Source of the DNA: Clostridium sp. 'White wine YQ'
Lineage (GTDB): Bacteria > Bacillota > Clostridia > Clostridiales > Clostridiaceae
Assembly (NCBI RefSeq): GCF_028728205.1
Contig: NZ_JAQYUU010000001.1
Coordinates: 2,030,082-2,094,081, forward strand
Direction of reading: 5' to 3'
DNA length: 64,000 bases
The notes beneath the pieces are model-generated. The model searched no databases. It was not told the origin of the DNA and worked only from the letters and a program-made list of their open reading frames with translations. The position numbers and the translations under genes are program-made. Shown piece by piece: positions 6,602 through 14,372 of the stretch. Positions within the stretch are counted from its first letter, which is position 1. Each line of letters begins with the position of its first letter.

Positions 6602-8110
6602 TTAGGCTTCTGCCCCTACCATCATTAGTCCTAGTTTCTCTCTTGTTGCATCTTTACTATCGATGGTTCCACTTACATTTCCATTACATATAACCATTAT
6701 TCTATCGCACAGTTGCATTAAAACATCTAAATCTTCCCCAATAAACAATACAGCTGTACCATTCTTTTTTGCATCATTGATAAGATTATAAATAGTAAAA
6801 CATGTGTTAATATCTAATCCTCTAACTGGATATGCCATTACAAGCAGTTTAGGATCTACACTAAGCTCTCTTCCAAGCAGTATTTTTTGAATATTTCCAC
6901 CTGATAAATTTCTTATCGGAAAATGTATTGAAGGTGTTTTAATTTCTAATCTATCTTTAAGTTCTAAAGCTCTTTTTATTACTGGCTTTCTATCGATTAA
7001 AAGTCCTTTTTGAGAATAGTAGGATTTTAGAAGTAAGTTATCAACCATATCCATAGATCCAACCAACCCCATACCTAATCTATCTTCAGGAATGAAACTC
7101 ATACTTATTCCTCTTTTAACGAATTCCCTAGGATTTTTTCCTTCTAAGTTTTCTCCATCAAATACTATTTTTCCAGCTTTGACTTTAGAAATTCCTGCAA
7201 TAGCCTCACATAATTCCTTTTGTCCTGCACCAGCTATTCCAGCAACTCCCAGGACTTCTCCCGCCTTTATAGAGAAAGAGATATTTCTTATAGCTTCAGT
7301 TCCTTCTTCGCTAAGTACAGTTAGTCCATCTACATTTAGAAGTTCTTTTCCTTGTTTTGCTTCTACTGCTTCTATTGATAGTTCTACAGCTCTACCTACC
7401 ATAAGTTCAGTCAATTCTTTAGGTGATGTTTCACTCTTCATAAGAGTTTTAATTGTTTCCCCTTTTCTTAAAACTGTTACTTTATCACTTATTTCCATAA
7501 CCTCATCCATTTTGTGAGATATAAAAATAACTGCACATCCAACTTCTTTCATTTTTCTCATTATCTTAAATAGCTTTTCAGTTTCTTGTGGTGTAAATAC
7601 TGTAGTTGGTTCATCTAGTATTAATATTTTAGCTCCTCTATAAAGCACCTTTAATATCTCTAAATTTTGTTTTTCTCCAACTGACATATCGGATACATAC
7701 TTATCTAAATCCACTTCCAAATCATAAGTTTTACAAATTTCCATGATGTCTTCATCTATCTTTTTGCCCTTTGAAAACAATCCCTTACTATTTCCTAAGT
7801 TAAGATTATCTCTCGCAGTCATTGCTTCAACTAACTTAAAGTGTTGATAAATTGTTCCTACTCCTGCATCCATAGCTTCTTTTGGGGATCCAAAACTCTT
7901 TTTTTCTCCATTTAGTTTTATCTCACCAGCATCTGGAGAATAAACTCCTGAAATTATATTTATAAGTGTGCTTTTACCTGCACCATTTTCTCCAAGTAAT
8001 GCATGAATTTCTCCCTTATAAAGATCTAAGTTTATATTATGATTTGCTAATACGGTACCAAATCTTTTTTCAATGTTAATTAACGATATTAATGGTGTAT
8101 TATTATTCAT
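6602..8110 (-). CDS. nupO: Nucleoside ABC importer ATPase, two ABC domains (NupO-like)
   Basis: 502-aa duplicated ATPase. Domain 1 has Walker A GENGAGKST, signature MSVGEKQNLEI and Walker B ILILDEPTTVFTP. Domain 2 is degenerate: GIAGAGQKE for Walker A, LSGGNIQKI for signature and KLLVMAYPVRGLD where the usual Asp-Glu pair is replaced. This asymmetry is normal for sugar/nucleoside-type ABC ATPases. It powers uptake with the two permeases downstream. Confidence 0.9.
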   Translation of the reverse strand: MNNNTPLISLINIEKRFGTVLANHNINLDLYKGEIHALLGENGAGKSTLINIISGVYSPDAGEIKLNGEKKSFGSPKEAMDAGVGTIYQHFKLVEAMTARDNLNLGNSKGLFSKGKKIDEDIMEICKTYDLEVDLDKYVSDMSVGEKQNLEILKVLYRGAKILILDEPTTVFTPQETEKLFKIMRKMKEVGCAVIFISHKMDEVMEISDKVTVLRKGETIKTLMKSETSPKELTELMVGRAVELSIEAVEAKQGKELLNVDGLTVLSEEGTEAIRNISFSIKAGEVLGVAGIAGAGQKELCEAIAGISKVKAGKIVFDGENLEGKNPREFVKRGISMSFIPEDRLGMGLVGSMDMVDNLLLKSYYSQKGLLIDRKPVIKRALELKDRLEIKTPSIHFPIRNLSGGNIQKILLGRELSVDPKLLVMAYPVRGLDINTCFTIYNLINDAKKNGTAVLFIGEDLDVLMQLCDRIMVICNGNVSGTIDSKDATREKLGLMMVGAEA

Positions 8111-8127
8111 TCACGCCTCCATAAAAC

Positions 8128-8156
8128 TAGAACTGAAGAAATTACTTCTTCAGTTC
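8128..8156 (-). terminator. Intercistronic hairpin after the lipoprotein gene
   Basis: AGAACTGAAGAA pairs with TTCTTCAGTTCT and is followed on the minus strand by AGTTTTA. The weak T run suggests partial termination or mRNA stabilisation, giving more binding protein than ATPase. Confidence 0.6.
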
Positions 8157-8180
8157 TTTATTTTTGAATTTAACCCTATA

Positions 8181-9281
8181 TTACTTAGAGCTTGGAATTG
8201 TTCCTTCTACCCCTTGAACAAACCAATCTATATTCCAGATTTCATCATCTGTTAATGTTTTTCCTTCTGCAACCTTAACATTTCCACTTTGATCTTTAAT
8301 TGGACCTTGGAATATTACATTCTTTCCACTCTTAATCTTATCTTCAGCTTTTGCTACTGCATCTTTAGCTCCTTCTGGTGCTACTGAAGTAAGCGGTGCA
8401 AGTGATACTATTCCATCTTCATAACCACCCCAGTACTTTTCTGATTTCCAAGTACCATCTTGAATAGACTTTATAGTTTTAACAAAGTATGGACCCCAGT
8501 TCCAAACTGCTGATGTCATGTTAGCTTTTGGTGCTGTTTTACTCATATCTGTGTTGTATCCAACTGAGTAAACGCCTTTAGCTTCTGCTGCTTGTTGTGG
8601 ACCTGCTGTATCTTGGTGTTGAGCTATAACGTCAGCACCTTTATCTATTAATCCTTCAGCTGCTTGTTTTTCTTTAGCTGGATCGTACCAAGTATTAGTC
8701 CATGAAACTTTTACTTTAACGTTCTTATTAACTGATTGAGCACCTAGTGTAAATGCATCTATATTTCTTATAACTTCTGGTATTGGGAATGCTCCAACAA
8801 ATCCTAAAGTGTTTGATTTAGTTTTTAAACCTGCAACAACTCCATTTAAGTACATCATTTCATGAATCTTACCAAAATATTGACCTAAATTAGCAGCAGT
8901 TTCATATCCTGAACAGTGTAGGAAAGTTACATCTGAATATTTCTTAGCTGATGAAACCATACCATCTTGGAAACCGAAACTTGTTCCAATAATTACATTA
9001 GCTCCTTGATCTACCATATCATCAATAGCTTTTTCTACTTCTGCCTTATCTTCTTTTACAGATTCTTTGTAAAGTGTTTTTACTCCTGTTTCCTTTTCAA
9101 GGTAAAGTCTACCTTGATCTTGAGCGTAAGTGAATCCACCGTCACCTATTGGTCCTACATATAAAAATCCAACAGTTAGCTTCTTCGCTTCTTTCTTTTC
9201 ACTTCCTGTGCTGCTACATCCTGTTAACACTACAGATGCTGCTACAGCTGCACTTAAAATTACCTTTAGGAATTTTCTCAT
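8181..9281 (-). CDS. nupN: BmpA/PnrA-family nucleoside-binding lipoprotein (NupN-like)
   Basis: 366 aa with a lipoprotein signal: basic start MRKFLK, hydrophobic stretch, lipobox LTGC at about 19-22. The mature part (VGFLYVGPIGDGGFTYAQDQGR..., later GYNTDMSKTAPKANMTSAVWNWG) is typical of the Bmp family, extracellular purine nucleoside receptors of ABC importers. First gene of the operon, behind GGGGG and a guanine riboswitch. Confidence 0.9.
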   Translation of the reverse strand: MRKFLKVILSAAVAASVVLTGCSSTGSEKKEAKKLTVGFLYVGPIGDGGFTYAQDQGRLYLEKETGVKTLYKESVKEDKAEVEKAIDDMVDQGANVIIGTSFGFQDGMVSSAKKYSDVTFLHCSGYETAANLGQYFGKIHEMMYLNGVVAGLKTKSNTLGFVGAFPIPEVIRNIDAFTLGAQSVNKNVKVKVSWTNTWYDPAKEKQAAEGLIDKGADVIAQHQDTAGPQQAAEAKGVYSVGYNTDMSKTAPKANMTSAVWNWGPYFVKTIKSIQDGTWKSEKYWGGYEDGIVSLAPLTSVAPEGAKDAVAKAEDKIKSGKNVIFQGPIKDQSGNVKVAEGKTLTDDEIWNIDWFVQGVEGTIPSSK

Positions 9282-9360
9282 TACATTTACCCCCGAAATT
9301 TAATTTTTTTGTTTTTACTATTGTTTGTTTTGTTTTCTTTTGTTAAAATTTCTCATTAAA

Positions 9361-9424
9361 ACAAAAAAATCCTGAGCAAGGCCTGCCCAGGAACGTATAG
9401 TTTTTTTGTACGCAAAAAACTATA
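9361..9424 (-). terminator. Expression platform of the guanine riboswitch
   Basis: Terminator TCCTGGGCAGG/CCTTGCTCAGGA (9370-9392) followed by TTTTTTTGT. Between it and the aptamer is a second hairpin, TATAGTTTTTTG...CAAAAAAACTATA (9397-9424). TCCTGG of the terminator is complementary to CCAGGA in aptamer P3, so an antiterminator is possible when the aptamer is empty. Confidence 0.75.
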
Positions 9425-9496
9425 CATTCGTAGTCAGGTAGTTTACGGCCTCCTGGTAGAAACGTTTGATCCATATTATCAAACATATACGAAATG
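9425..9496 (-). ncRNA. Guanine-type purine riboswitch aptamer
   Basis: P1 TTCGTA/TACGAA, P2 GTTTGAT/ATCAAAC with L2 AATATGG, J2/3 GTTTCTAC, P3 with L3 CCGTAAA, and J3/1 AC. The C in J3/1 is the specificity base for guanine or hypoxanthine. All canonical loop and junction bases are present. It would shut off nucleoside import when guanine is abundant. Confidence 0.92.
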
Positions 9497-9512
9497 AATA
9501 ATAACCATCAAA

Positions 9513-9534
9513 TTAATACGAATGTTCGTATTAA
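9513..9534 (-). promoter_or_regulatory. Palindromic operator upstream of the guanine riboswitch
   Basis: Perfect 10-bp arms TTAATACGAA and TTCGTATTAA around a 2-bp centre. It sits just downstream of a TATAAG -10-like hexamer (9539-9544) and upstream of the aptamer. The CGAA...TTCG core recalls purine-repressor sites, but the protein is not identified. Confidence 0.55.
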
Positions 9535-9725
9535 CCATCTTATAACTGTATGTTACACTGTTAGAGTTTAAAAATCAATAGCTTTTATAAAAATAAACTT
9601 TTTACTTATATATTAGGCATTTTTTAATAATTTATCAAATGAAAACATAATCATAAAACATTTCATTATCAAGAATTAGGTAATTTGCATGCATACCATC
9701 TTTATCCTAAATATATAAACACGAA

Positions 9726-10490
9726 TTAAAAGCTAAGTTCAATAGTAATTGGACAATGATCCGAACCAAATACTTCGTTTAATATCTCTGCATCTTTTAA
9801 ATTGGGTTTCAAACTATCAGTAATAAAATGATAGTCTATTCTCCAACCTGTATTTCTCTCACGAGCTTTAAATCTATAACTCCACCAAGAATACTTAACC
9901 TCTTCAGGATTAATATATCTAAATGTATCTGTATACCCATTTGAAATAAATTTATCTAACCATTCTCTTTCCATCGGTAAGAAGCCTGAAGTTTTTTCAT
10001 TTGCTTTGGCATTTTTTATATCCATTTCCGTATGTGCAGTATTATAATCCCCACAGATAACTAATTTTATCCCGCTTTTAACTAAGTCATTGCAATAATC
10101 CAAAATGGCATCATAGAATTCCATCTTATAATTTAGCCTTTCTTCATTCATTTGCCCATTTGGGAAATAAATATTTAATAAGGTAAACTCATCAAATTCT
10201 GTTATTAAAATTCTTCCCTCACTATCAAACTTCTCGATTCCTATACCATGATAAACGTTCTTTGGCTTTATCTTGGTATAGGTTGCAACTCCACTATACC
10301 CCTTCTTTTCAGCAAAAGAAAAGTAAGAATAATACCCCTCAATATTTTTAGCTTCCTCTTCCAGTGTAGCTTCCTGCAATTTTGTTTCTTGAATACATAA
10401 AATATCAGGTGAAGCCTCTTTAAACCAAGGCAAAAATTCTTTCTTTAATATCGCTCTTAATCCATTTACATTCCAAGAAATTATCTTCAT
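9726..10490 (-). CDS. exoA: Exodeoxyribonuclease III / AP endonuclease
   Basis: 254 aa, full length for the family. Signature segments are present in order: ISWNVNGLRA (N-terminal Asn), CIQETKLQ (metal-binding Glu), GDYNTAHTEMD (catalytic Asp/Asn) and GSDHCPI (Asp-His pair) at the end. It cleaves DNA 5' of abasic sites in base-excision repair. Monocistronic by context. Confidence 0.93.
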   Translation of the reverse strand: MKIISWNVNGLRAILKKEFLPWFKEASPDILCIQETKLQEATLEEEAKNIEGYYSYFSFAEKKGYSGVATYTKIKPKNVYHGIGIEKFDSEGRILITEFDEFTLLNIYFPNGQMNEERLNYKMEFYDAILDYCNDLVKSGIKLVICGDYNTAHTEMDIKNAKANEKTSGFLPMEREWLDKFISNGYTDTFRYINPEEVKYSWWSYRFKARERNTGWRIDYHFITDSLKPNLKDAEILNEVFGSDHCPITIELSF

Positions 10491-10611
10491 ATCTATCCCT
10501 TCCTTTCGGATAATAATTATTAATTATATTAACATAATAATTTATTTTTATCTTTTTAACAACATGATATAATAATATATATTAAATTTAGTGTTAAGAG
10601 AGGTTTGTTTA

Positions 10612-11223
10612 ATGATCAAAAACGACTTAAGTGATAAAATTGTAGCTGATTTTTTGATGAAGGTTCCAAACATAGAAGATATGGATTTAGAAGATTTTAG
10701 AAATAATATAATAGAAATTTATAAACAATATACTGGGTTTAACTATGACTTACTAAAGTCTTTACCTTCTCAAGAATTAATTAATCTACTTACTAATGAA
10801 AGAATTAAGGATTTTTCCAGAGTATTAATAGTGAGTACTTTATTATTCATTGAAGGTATTAAAGAAGAGAATTACTCTAAAATAAATAAAAGCTATGAGA
10901 TATTTGAATTGTCTTTAGATAGAGACTTCGATGTTAAAGATAGTCAATTCAAAGGTGAATTTATTAAAATCATGGATGCATTAAGAGAATACGAACTTCC
11001 TGATGAATTACAGCATAAACTTTTTACTTATTATAAGGATTTAAACGAATATGTAAAAGCTGAAGATTCCATTTATGAATTAGCAGAAAATAATCCTCAC
11101 TATACTTCTGCGCTTATAGATTTTTATAGCTATCTACTAGCTTTAGATGATGAGACTTTAGAGGCAAATGATTTTACAAGAGAAGAAATTCAAGAACAAT
11201 TATCCGAAGTTAATAACGAATAA
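10612..11223 (+). CDS. DUF6483-like hypothetical protein
   Basis: 203 aa, acidic, all-helical by appearance, no membrane segment. The C-terminal FYSYLLALDDETLEANDFTREEIQEQL resembles the ending of DUF6483 proteins, a clostridial family of unknown function. ATG 10612 is preferred over GTG 10591 because AGAGAGG lies 8 nt before it. Followed by a strong terminator, so it is a single-gene unit. Confidence 0.7.
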   Translation: MIKNDLSDKIVADFLMKVPNIEDMDLEDFRNNIIEIYKQYTGFNYDLLKSLPSQELINLLTNERIKDFSRVLIVSTLLFIEGIKEENYSKINKSYEIFELSLDRDFDVKDSQFKGEFIKIMDALREYELPDELQHKLFTYYKDLNEYVKAEDSIYELAENNPHYTSALIDFYSYLLALDDETLEANDFTREEIQEQLSEVNNE

Positions 11224-11231
11224 ATTAAATA

Positions 11232-11272
11232 AATAACTCCAGAACACTTCATGTATTCTGGAGTTATTTTAT
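11232..11272 (+). terminator. Terminator of the DUF6483-like gene
   Basis: AATAACTCCAGAA pairs with TTCTGGAGTTATT, then TTTATT. Confidence 0.85.
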
Positions 11273-11312
11273 TGGGAAATTCTCAATTGAATCTTTATAA
11301 GCTTATTAATTT

Positions 11313-12707
11313 CTATAAAAGATTTCTAGCCATGATAACTCCCATTAAGGAAGCCATCATTAGACCTCTTGTCCATCCGCTTGAATCACCTAAGCAGTAT
11401 AGACCTTTTATGTTACTTTCAAAGTTTTGATCTATATTTATTTTATTGCTATAAAACTTAATTTCAGGTCCATATAAAAGAGTTTCACTTGATGCAAAAC
11501 CTGGAACTACTGTGTTCATTGCTTGTATAAAGTTTAATATATTAGTCATTGATCTATACGGCATTGCGGCAGTTAAATCTCCTGCAACTGCATCTGGCAA
11601 TGTGTACATTACATTAGTTCTATCTAATTCATGCTGCCAAGTTCTTTTTCCTTCTATTATATCTCCATATCTTTGAACTAATATTTTTCCATTTCCAAGC
11701 ATATTAACTAGTTCAGCTACTTTTTTACCATATTCTATTGGCTCATCAAATGGTTCACTAAAATTGTGTGAGCTTAATATAGCTAAATTTGTATTTTGAG
11801 ATTTTTTATCTTTATAAGAATGTCCATTTACAATTGCCAAGTTATTATCATAATTTTCCTGACTTACAAACCCACCTGGATTTTGGCAGAAGGTTCTCAC
11901 TTTATCATTAAATGGTCCTGGATATCCAATAAGCTTTGATTCATAAAGAACCTTATTAACATCCTCCATTACTTCATTTCTTATCTCAACTCTCACACCT
12001 ATATCTACAGTACCAGCTCTATGTGAAATATCATGTTTTACACACATATCACTTAACCAGTCTGCTCCTTTTCTTCCAGCAGCAACTATTATATTTTCTC
12101 CATATACTTCATCAGTTGAAGCTTTCTTAAGAGCATCTGTAAATATCACACCTTTTATTTTGTTATCTTCTATAATTAAATCTTTTACTAAAGTATCAAA
12201 TCTAATTTCAACACCATTTTCAATAAGGTATCTTTCTATTTTAAAATATATTTCTTGTGCTTTCTCTGTCCCTAAATGTCTAATTGGGCAATCAACTAAT
12301 TTTAATCCTGCCTCAATAGCTTTTCTACGAATTTTCTTAACTTCTTCCGGATTATCTATTCCTTCTATTTTGCTATCTGCACCAAATTCTAAATATATAC
12401 CATCTGTATAATCTATAAATTCTTGTGCTTTTGCACCTCCAATTAAGTTCGGAAGATCTCCGCCAACTTCATAGCTTAGTGAAAGCTTTCCATCTGAGAA
12501 TGCTCCTGCCCCTGAAAAACCTGTAGTTATATGACAATATGGTTTACACGATACACAAGTTTTTGTCTTATCTTTTGGACAATGTCTTTTCTCTACGCTT
12601 TTACCCTTCTCAAGAATCAGAATTTTCTTATCTGCTCCTTGTTTAACTAGTTCTAATGCTGTGAATATTCCTGCTGGACCAGCCCCAACTATTATTACAT
12701 CATACAT
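11313..12707 (-). CDS. COG2509 FAD-dependent dehydrogenase
   Basis: 464 aa. N-terminal dinucleotide-binding motif DVIIVGAGPAGIFTALEL, then a cysteine cluster CPKDKTKTCVSCKPYCH (about 43-59) and GFSGAGAFSDGKL, all features of the uncharacterised COG2509 flavoproteins. The C-terminus GLYCLGDSSGWTRGLMMASLMGV is the second FAD contact. The ATG at 12707 has GGAGG 8 nt upstream; longer starts lack one. A variant purine riboswitch lies directly upstream, suggesting a link to purine or purine-like metabolites. Reaction unknown. Confidence 0.85.
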   Translation of the reverse strand: MYDVIIVGAGPAGIFTALELVKQGADKKILILEKGKSVEKRHCPKDKTKTCVSCKPYCHITTGFSGAGAFSDGKLSLSYEVGGDLPNLIGGAKAQEFIDYTDGIYLEFGADSKIEGIDNPEEVKKIRRKAIEAGLKLVDCPIRHLGTEKAQEIYFKIERYLIENGVEIRFDTLVKDLIIEDNKIKGVIFTDALKKASTDEVYGENIIVAAGRKGADWLSDMCVKHDISHRAGTVDIGVRVEIRNEVMEDVNKVLYESKLIGYPGPFNDKVRTFCQNPGGFVSQENYDNNLAIVNGHSYKDKKSQNTNLAILSSHNFSEPFDEPIEYGKKVAELVNMLGNGKILVQRYGDIIEGKRTWQHELDRTNVMYTLPDAVAGDLTAAMPYRSMTNILNFIQAMNTVVPGFASSETLLYGPEIKFYSNKINIDQNFESNIKGLYCLGDSSGWTRGLMMASLMGVIMARNLL

Positions 12708-12749
12708 AATATCATCCTCCATTATTAAAGTCGTGTAATAAAAGATCAG

Positions 12750-12821
12750 CACTTATAGCTCAAACTATTTACGGTAGCTCGGTAGATACATCCGGACCTT
12801 ATTCCCAGATTTATATAAGTG
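12750..12821 (-). ncRNA. Variant purine riboswitch aptamer ahead of the COG2509 gene
   Basis: P1 CACTTATA/TATAAGTG, J1/2 TAA, P2 ATCTGGG/TCCGGAT with L2 AATAAGG, J2/3 GTATCTAC (canonical GTTTCTAC), P3 CGAGCTA/TAGTTTG with canonical L3 CCGTAAA, and J3/1 AGC rather than the usual two nucleotides. The fold is clear; the ligand is uncertain because the extra base sits in the binding pocket. No terminator is evident before the start, so control may be translational. Confidence 0.8.
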
Positions 12822-12964
12822 AACATTTTTAACATTTTCCTCGGGAAAGTTCTTCCCAATACGAAAGTTTATACTACTCTACCATAAAAATCAATAGTTT
12901 TCCGTATGTTTTTTTAAAATTTAATAAAAATTTTCGTCTTTAAATTTTTTTGACTTAAGTTTTA

Positions 12965-12999
12965 ACATAAAAAACCTTCTACAAGCTAATGTAGAAGGT
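12965..12999 (-). terminator. Terminator of the MFS gene
   Basis: ACCTTCTACA pairs with TGTAGAAGGT (12974-12999); the minus strand then reads TTTTTTATG. Confidence 0.88.
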
Positions 13000-13014
13000 C
13001 TCCCTTACAATTAA

Positions 13015-14229
13015 TTATTTTTCTTTTATTACTGTTCTTAAATATATAAAGTTTATAACACCAATGGATGCTAATAGTGGTAGTATTATTTTTATTGGAG
13101 TATCTCCAACAAATAATAAACTTATTGAAATATATAATATAAAGCCCAATATTCTTCCAGCTGCTATAGGTATTTCTCTAACTATTAACAAATCACCTAA
13201 ATTATCTTTTTTCTCGCTTGCCTTATGGGCTACATGATACATAATTTCATTAAATGGAACATTCCAAAATATTGTGAAGATTGAGGATACTATTCCATTT
13301 ATAACTATACCTGTCCTATTATTAAGTATAACTAACAAAATAGTGGAAATAAAAATTGATATTGCTGCAGAAAACAACCATTTTGATGCTTTGTCTCTTT
13401 TATACAATTTCCCTACTATATATGAACTGATTATTCCTAAAATCGAAACTATTGTTGTATATTTTCCCATTGCAAGTTCATTTCCGAATATTAGATAGAC
13501 TAATATATTTAAAAGATATGCCATAGCCCCATCTTTTAATCCCATCAAAAAATTAGCTCTCATTATCTTATCCCAAGGTTTATATCCACTATTTAGGAGT
13601 GTCTCTTTAAACCTAAATGTTCCAGTTAATTTTTCATTTTTGAGTTTGCTACTCAATATAATTGCAAGTACAAATAGCGCAAAACTTATTCCAAAGATTA
13701 TGTAATAACCTAGCATACCTATAAAATTAACAATTACAAAACCTGATAACATAGGAGCTAGTGCAGCTGTAATTGATATTATTGAGCCAGATATTCCAAG
13801 ATAATATCCTCTATTTTTATCGTCTGTAACATCAAAAACTAGTTTATTATAACCATAATAGTAAAAGCCCATTGCTAACCCGCTAAATACACCTACTAAT
13901 GGTAAAAACTCTTTTACCCTTTCCTTTAGAAGAAGTACACTTAAATAAAATATTATATAAAAAACTATTCCCAACCTGAAGCAATAAGTTGTTCCTTTCT
14001 TCCTTGCTATATATCCTGATAATATAAATGCCACCGGAACAAAAAAGTAGACGATTATATTATATATTCCAAGGTATTTTAAATCTGATGTTAATCTAAA
14101 TAGATAAACATTTACAAATGTGTTAGAAAGAGCATTACACAATGAAAACAGCACATGAATTAACATAAGAATTTTTCCCAAACTCGATATGTGATTATTT
14201 TCCCTAACTTTTCTTTTTTCTTTAACCAT
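13015..14229 (-). CDS. Major facilitator superfamily transporter
   Basis: 404 aa, about twelve membrane helices with short loops and a basic cytoplasmic start (MVKEKRKVREN). GLAMGFYYYGYNKLVFDVTDDKNRG covers the loop region typical of MFS carriers of the YxiO/BtlA-like clostridial group. Substrate unknown. GGGGGAT precedes ATG 14229. It stands alone between two terminators. Confidence 0.8.
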   Translation of the reverse strand: MVKEKRKVRENNHISSLGKILMLIHVLFSLCNALSNTFVNVYLFRLTSDLKYLGIYNIIVYFFVPVAFILSGYIARKKGTTYCFRLGIVFYIIFYLSVLLLKERVKEFLPLVGVFSGLAMGFYYYGYNKLVFDVTDDKNRGYYLGISGSIISITAALAPMLSGFVIVNFIGMLGYYIIFGISFALFVLAIILSSKLKNEKLTGTFRFKETLLNSGYKPWDKIMRANFLMGLKDGAMAYLLNILVYLIFGNELAMGKYTTIVSILGIISSYIVGKLYKRDKASKWLFSAAISIFISTILLVILNNRTGIVINGIVSSIFTIFWNVPFNEIMYHVAHKASEKKDNLGDLLIVREIPIAAGRILGFILYISISLLFVGDTPIKIILPLLASIGVINFIYLRTVIKEK

Positions 14230-14329
14230 AATAGGCTATCCCCCGTAAATAATTTAAGTCTTTAAAATTCTATATAAACTATATCACTTAATTTAATCAA
14301 AAATTTTTAAAATATGAAAATAACTTTAT

Positions 14330-14362
14330 AAATAAAAAAAGATAGCAAGTAAGCTATCTTTT
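14330..14362 (-). terminator. Terminator of the trp operon
   Basis: AGATAGC pairs with GCTATCT across AAGTAA/TTACTT (14340-14360), with long T runs on both sides; the minus strand ends TTTTTTTATT. Confidence 0.88.
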
Positions 14363-14372
14363 TTTATTTATA

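Noticed and set aside
6215..6628. Plus-strand 137-codon frame opposite nupP
   Set aside because: Antisense to a conserved permease, proline-rich artefact with no ribosome site.
7092..7517. Plus-strand open frame inside the nucleoside ATPase gene
   Set aside because: Antisense shadow of a strongly conserved ABC ATPase; no start signal.
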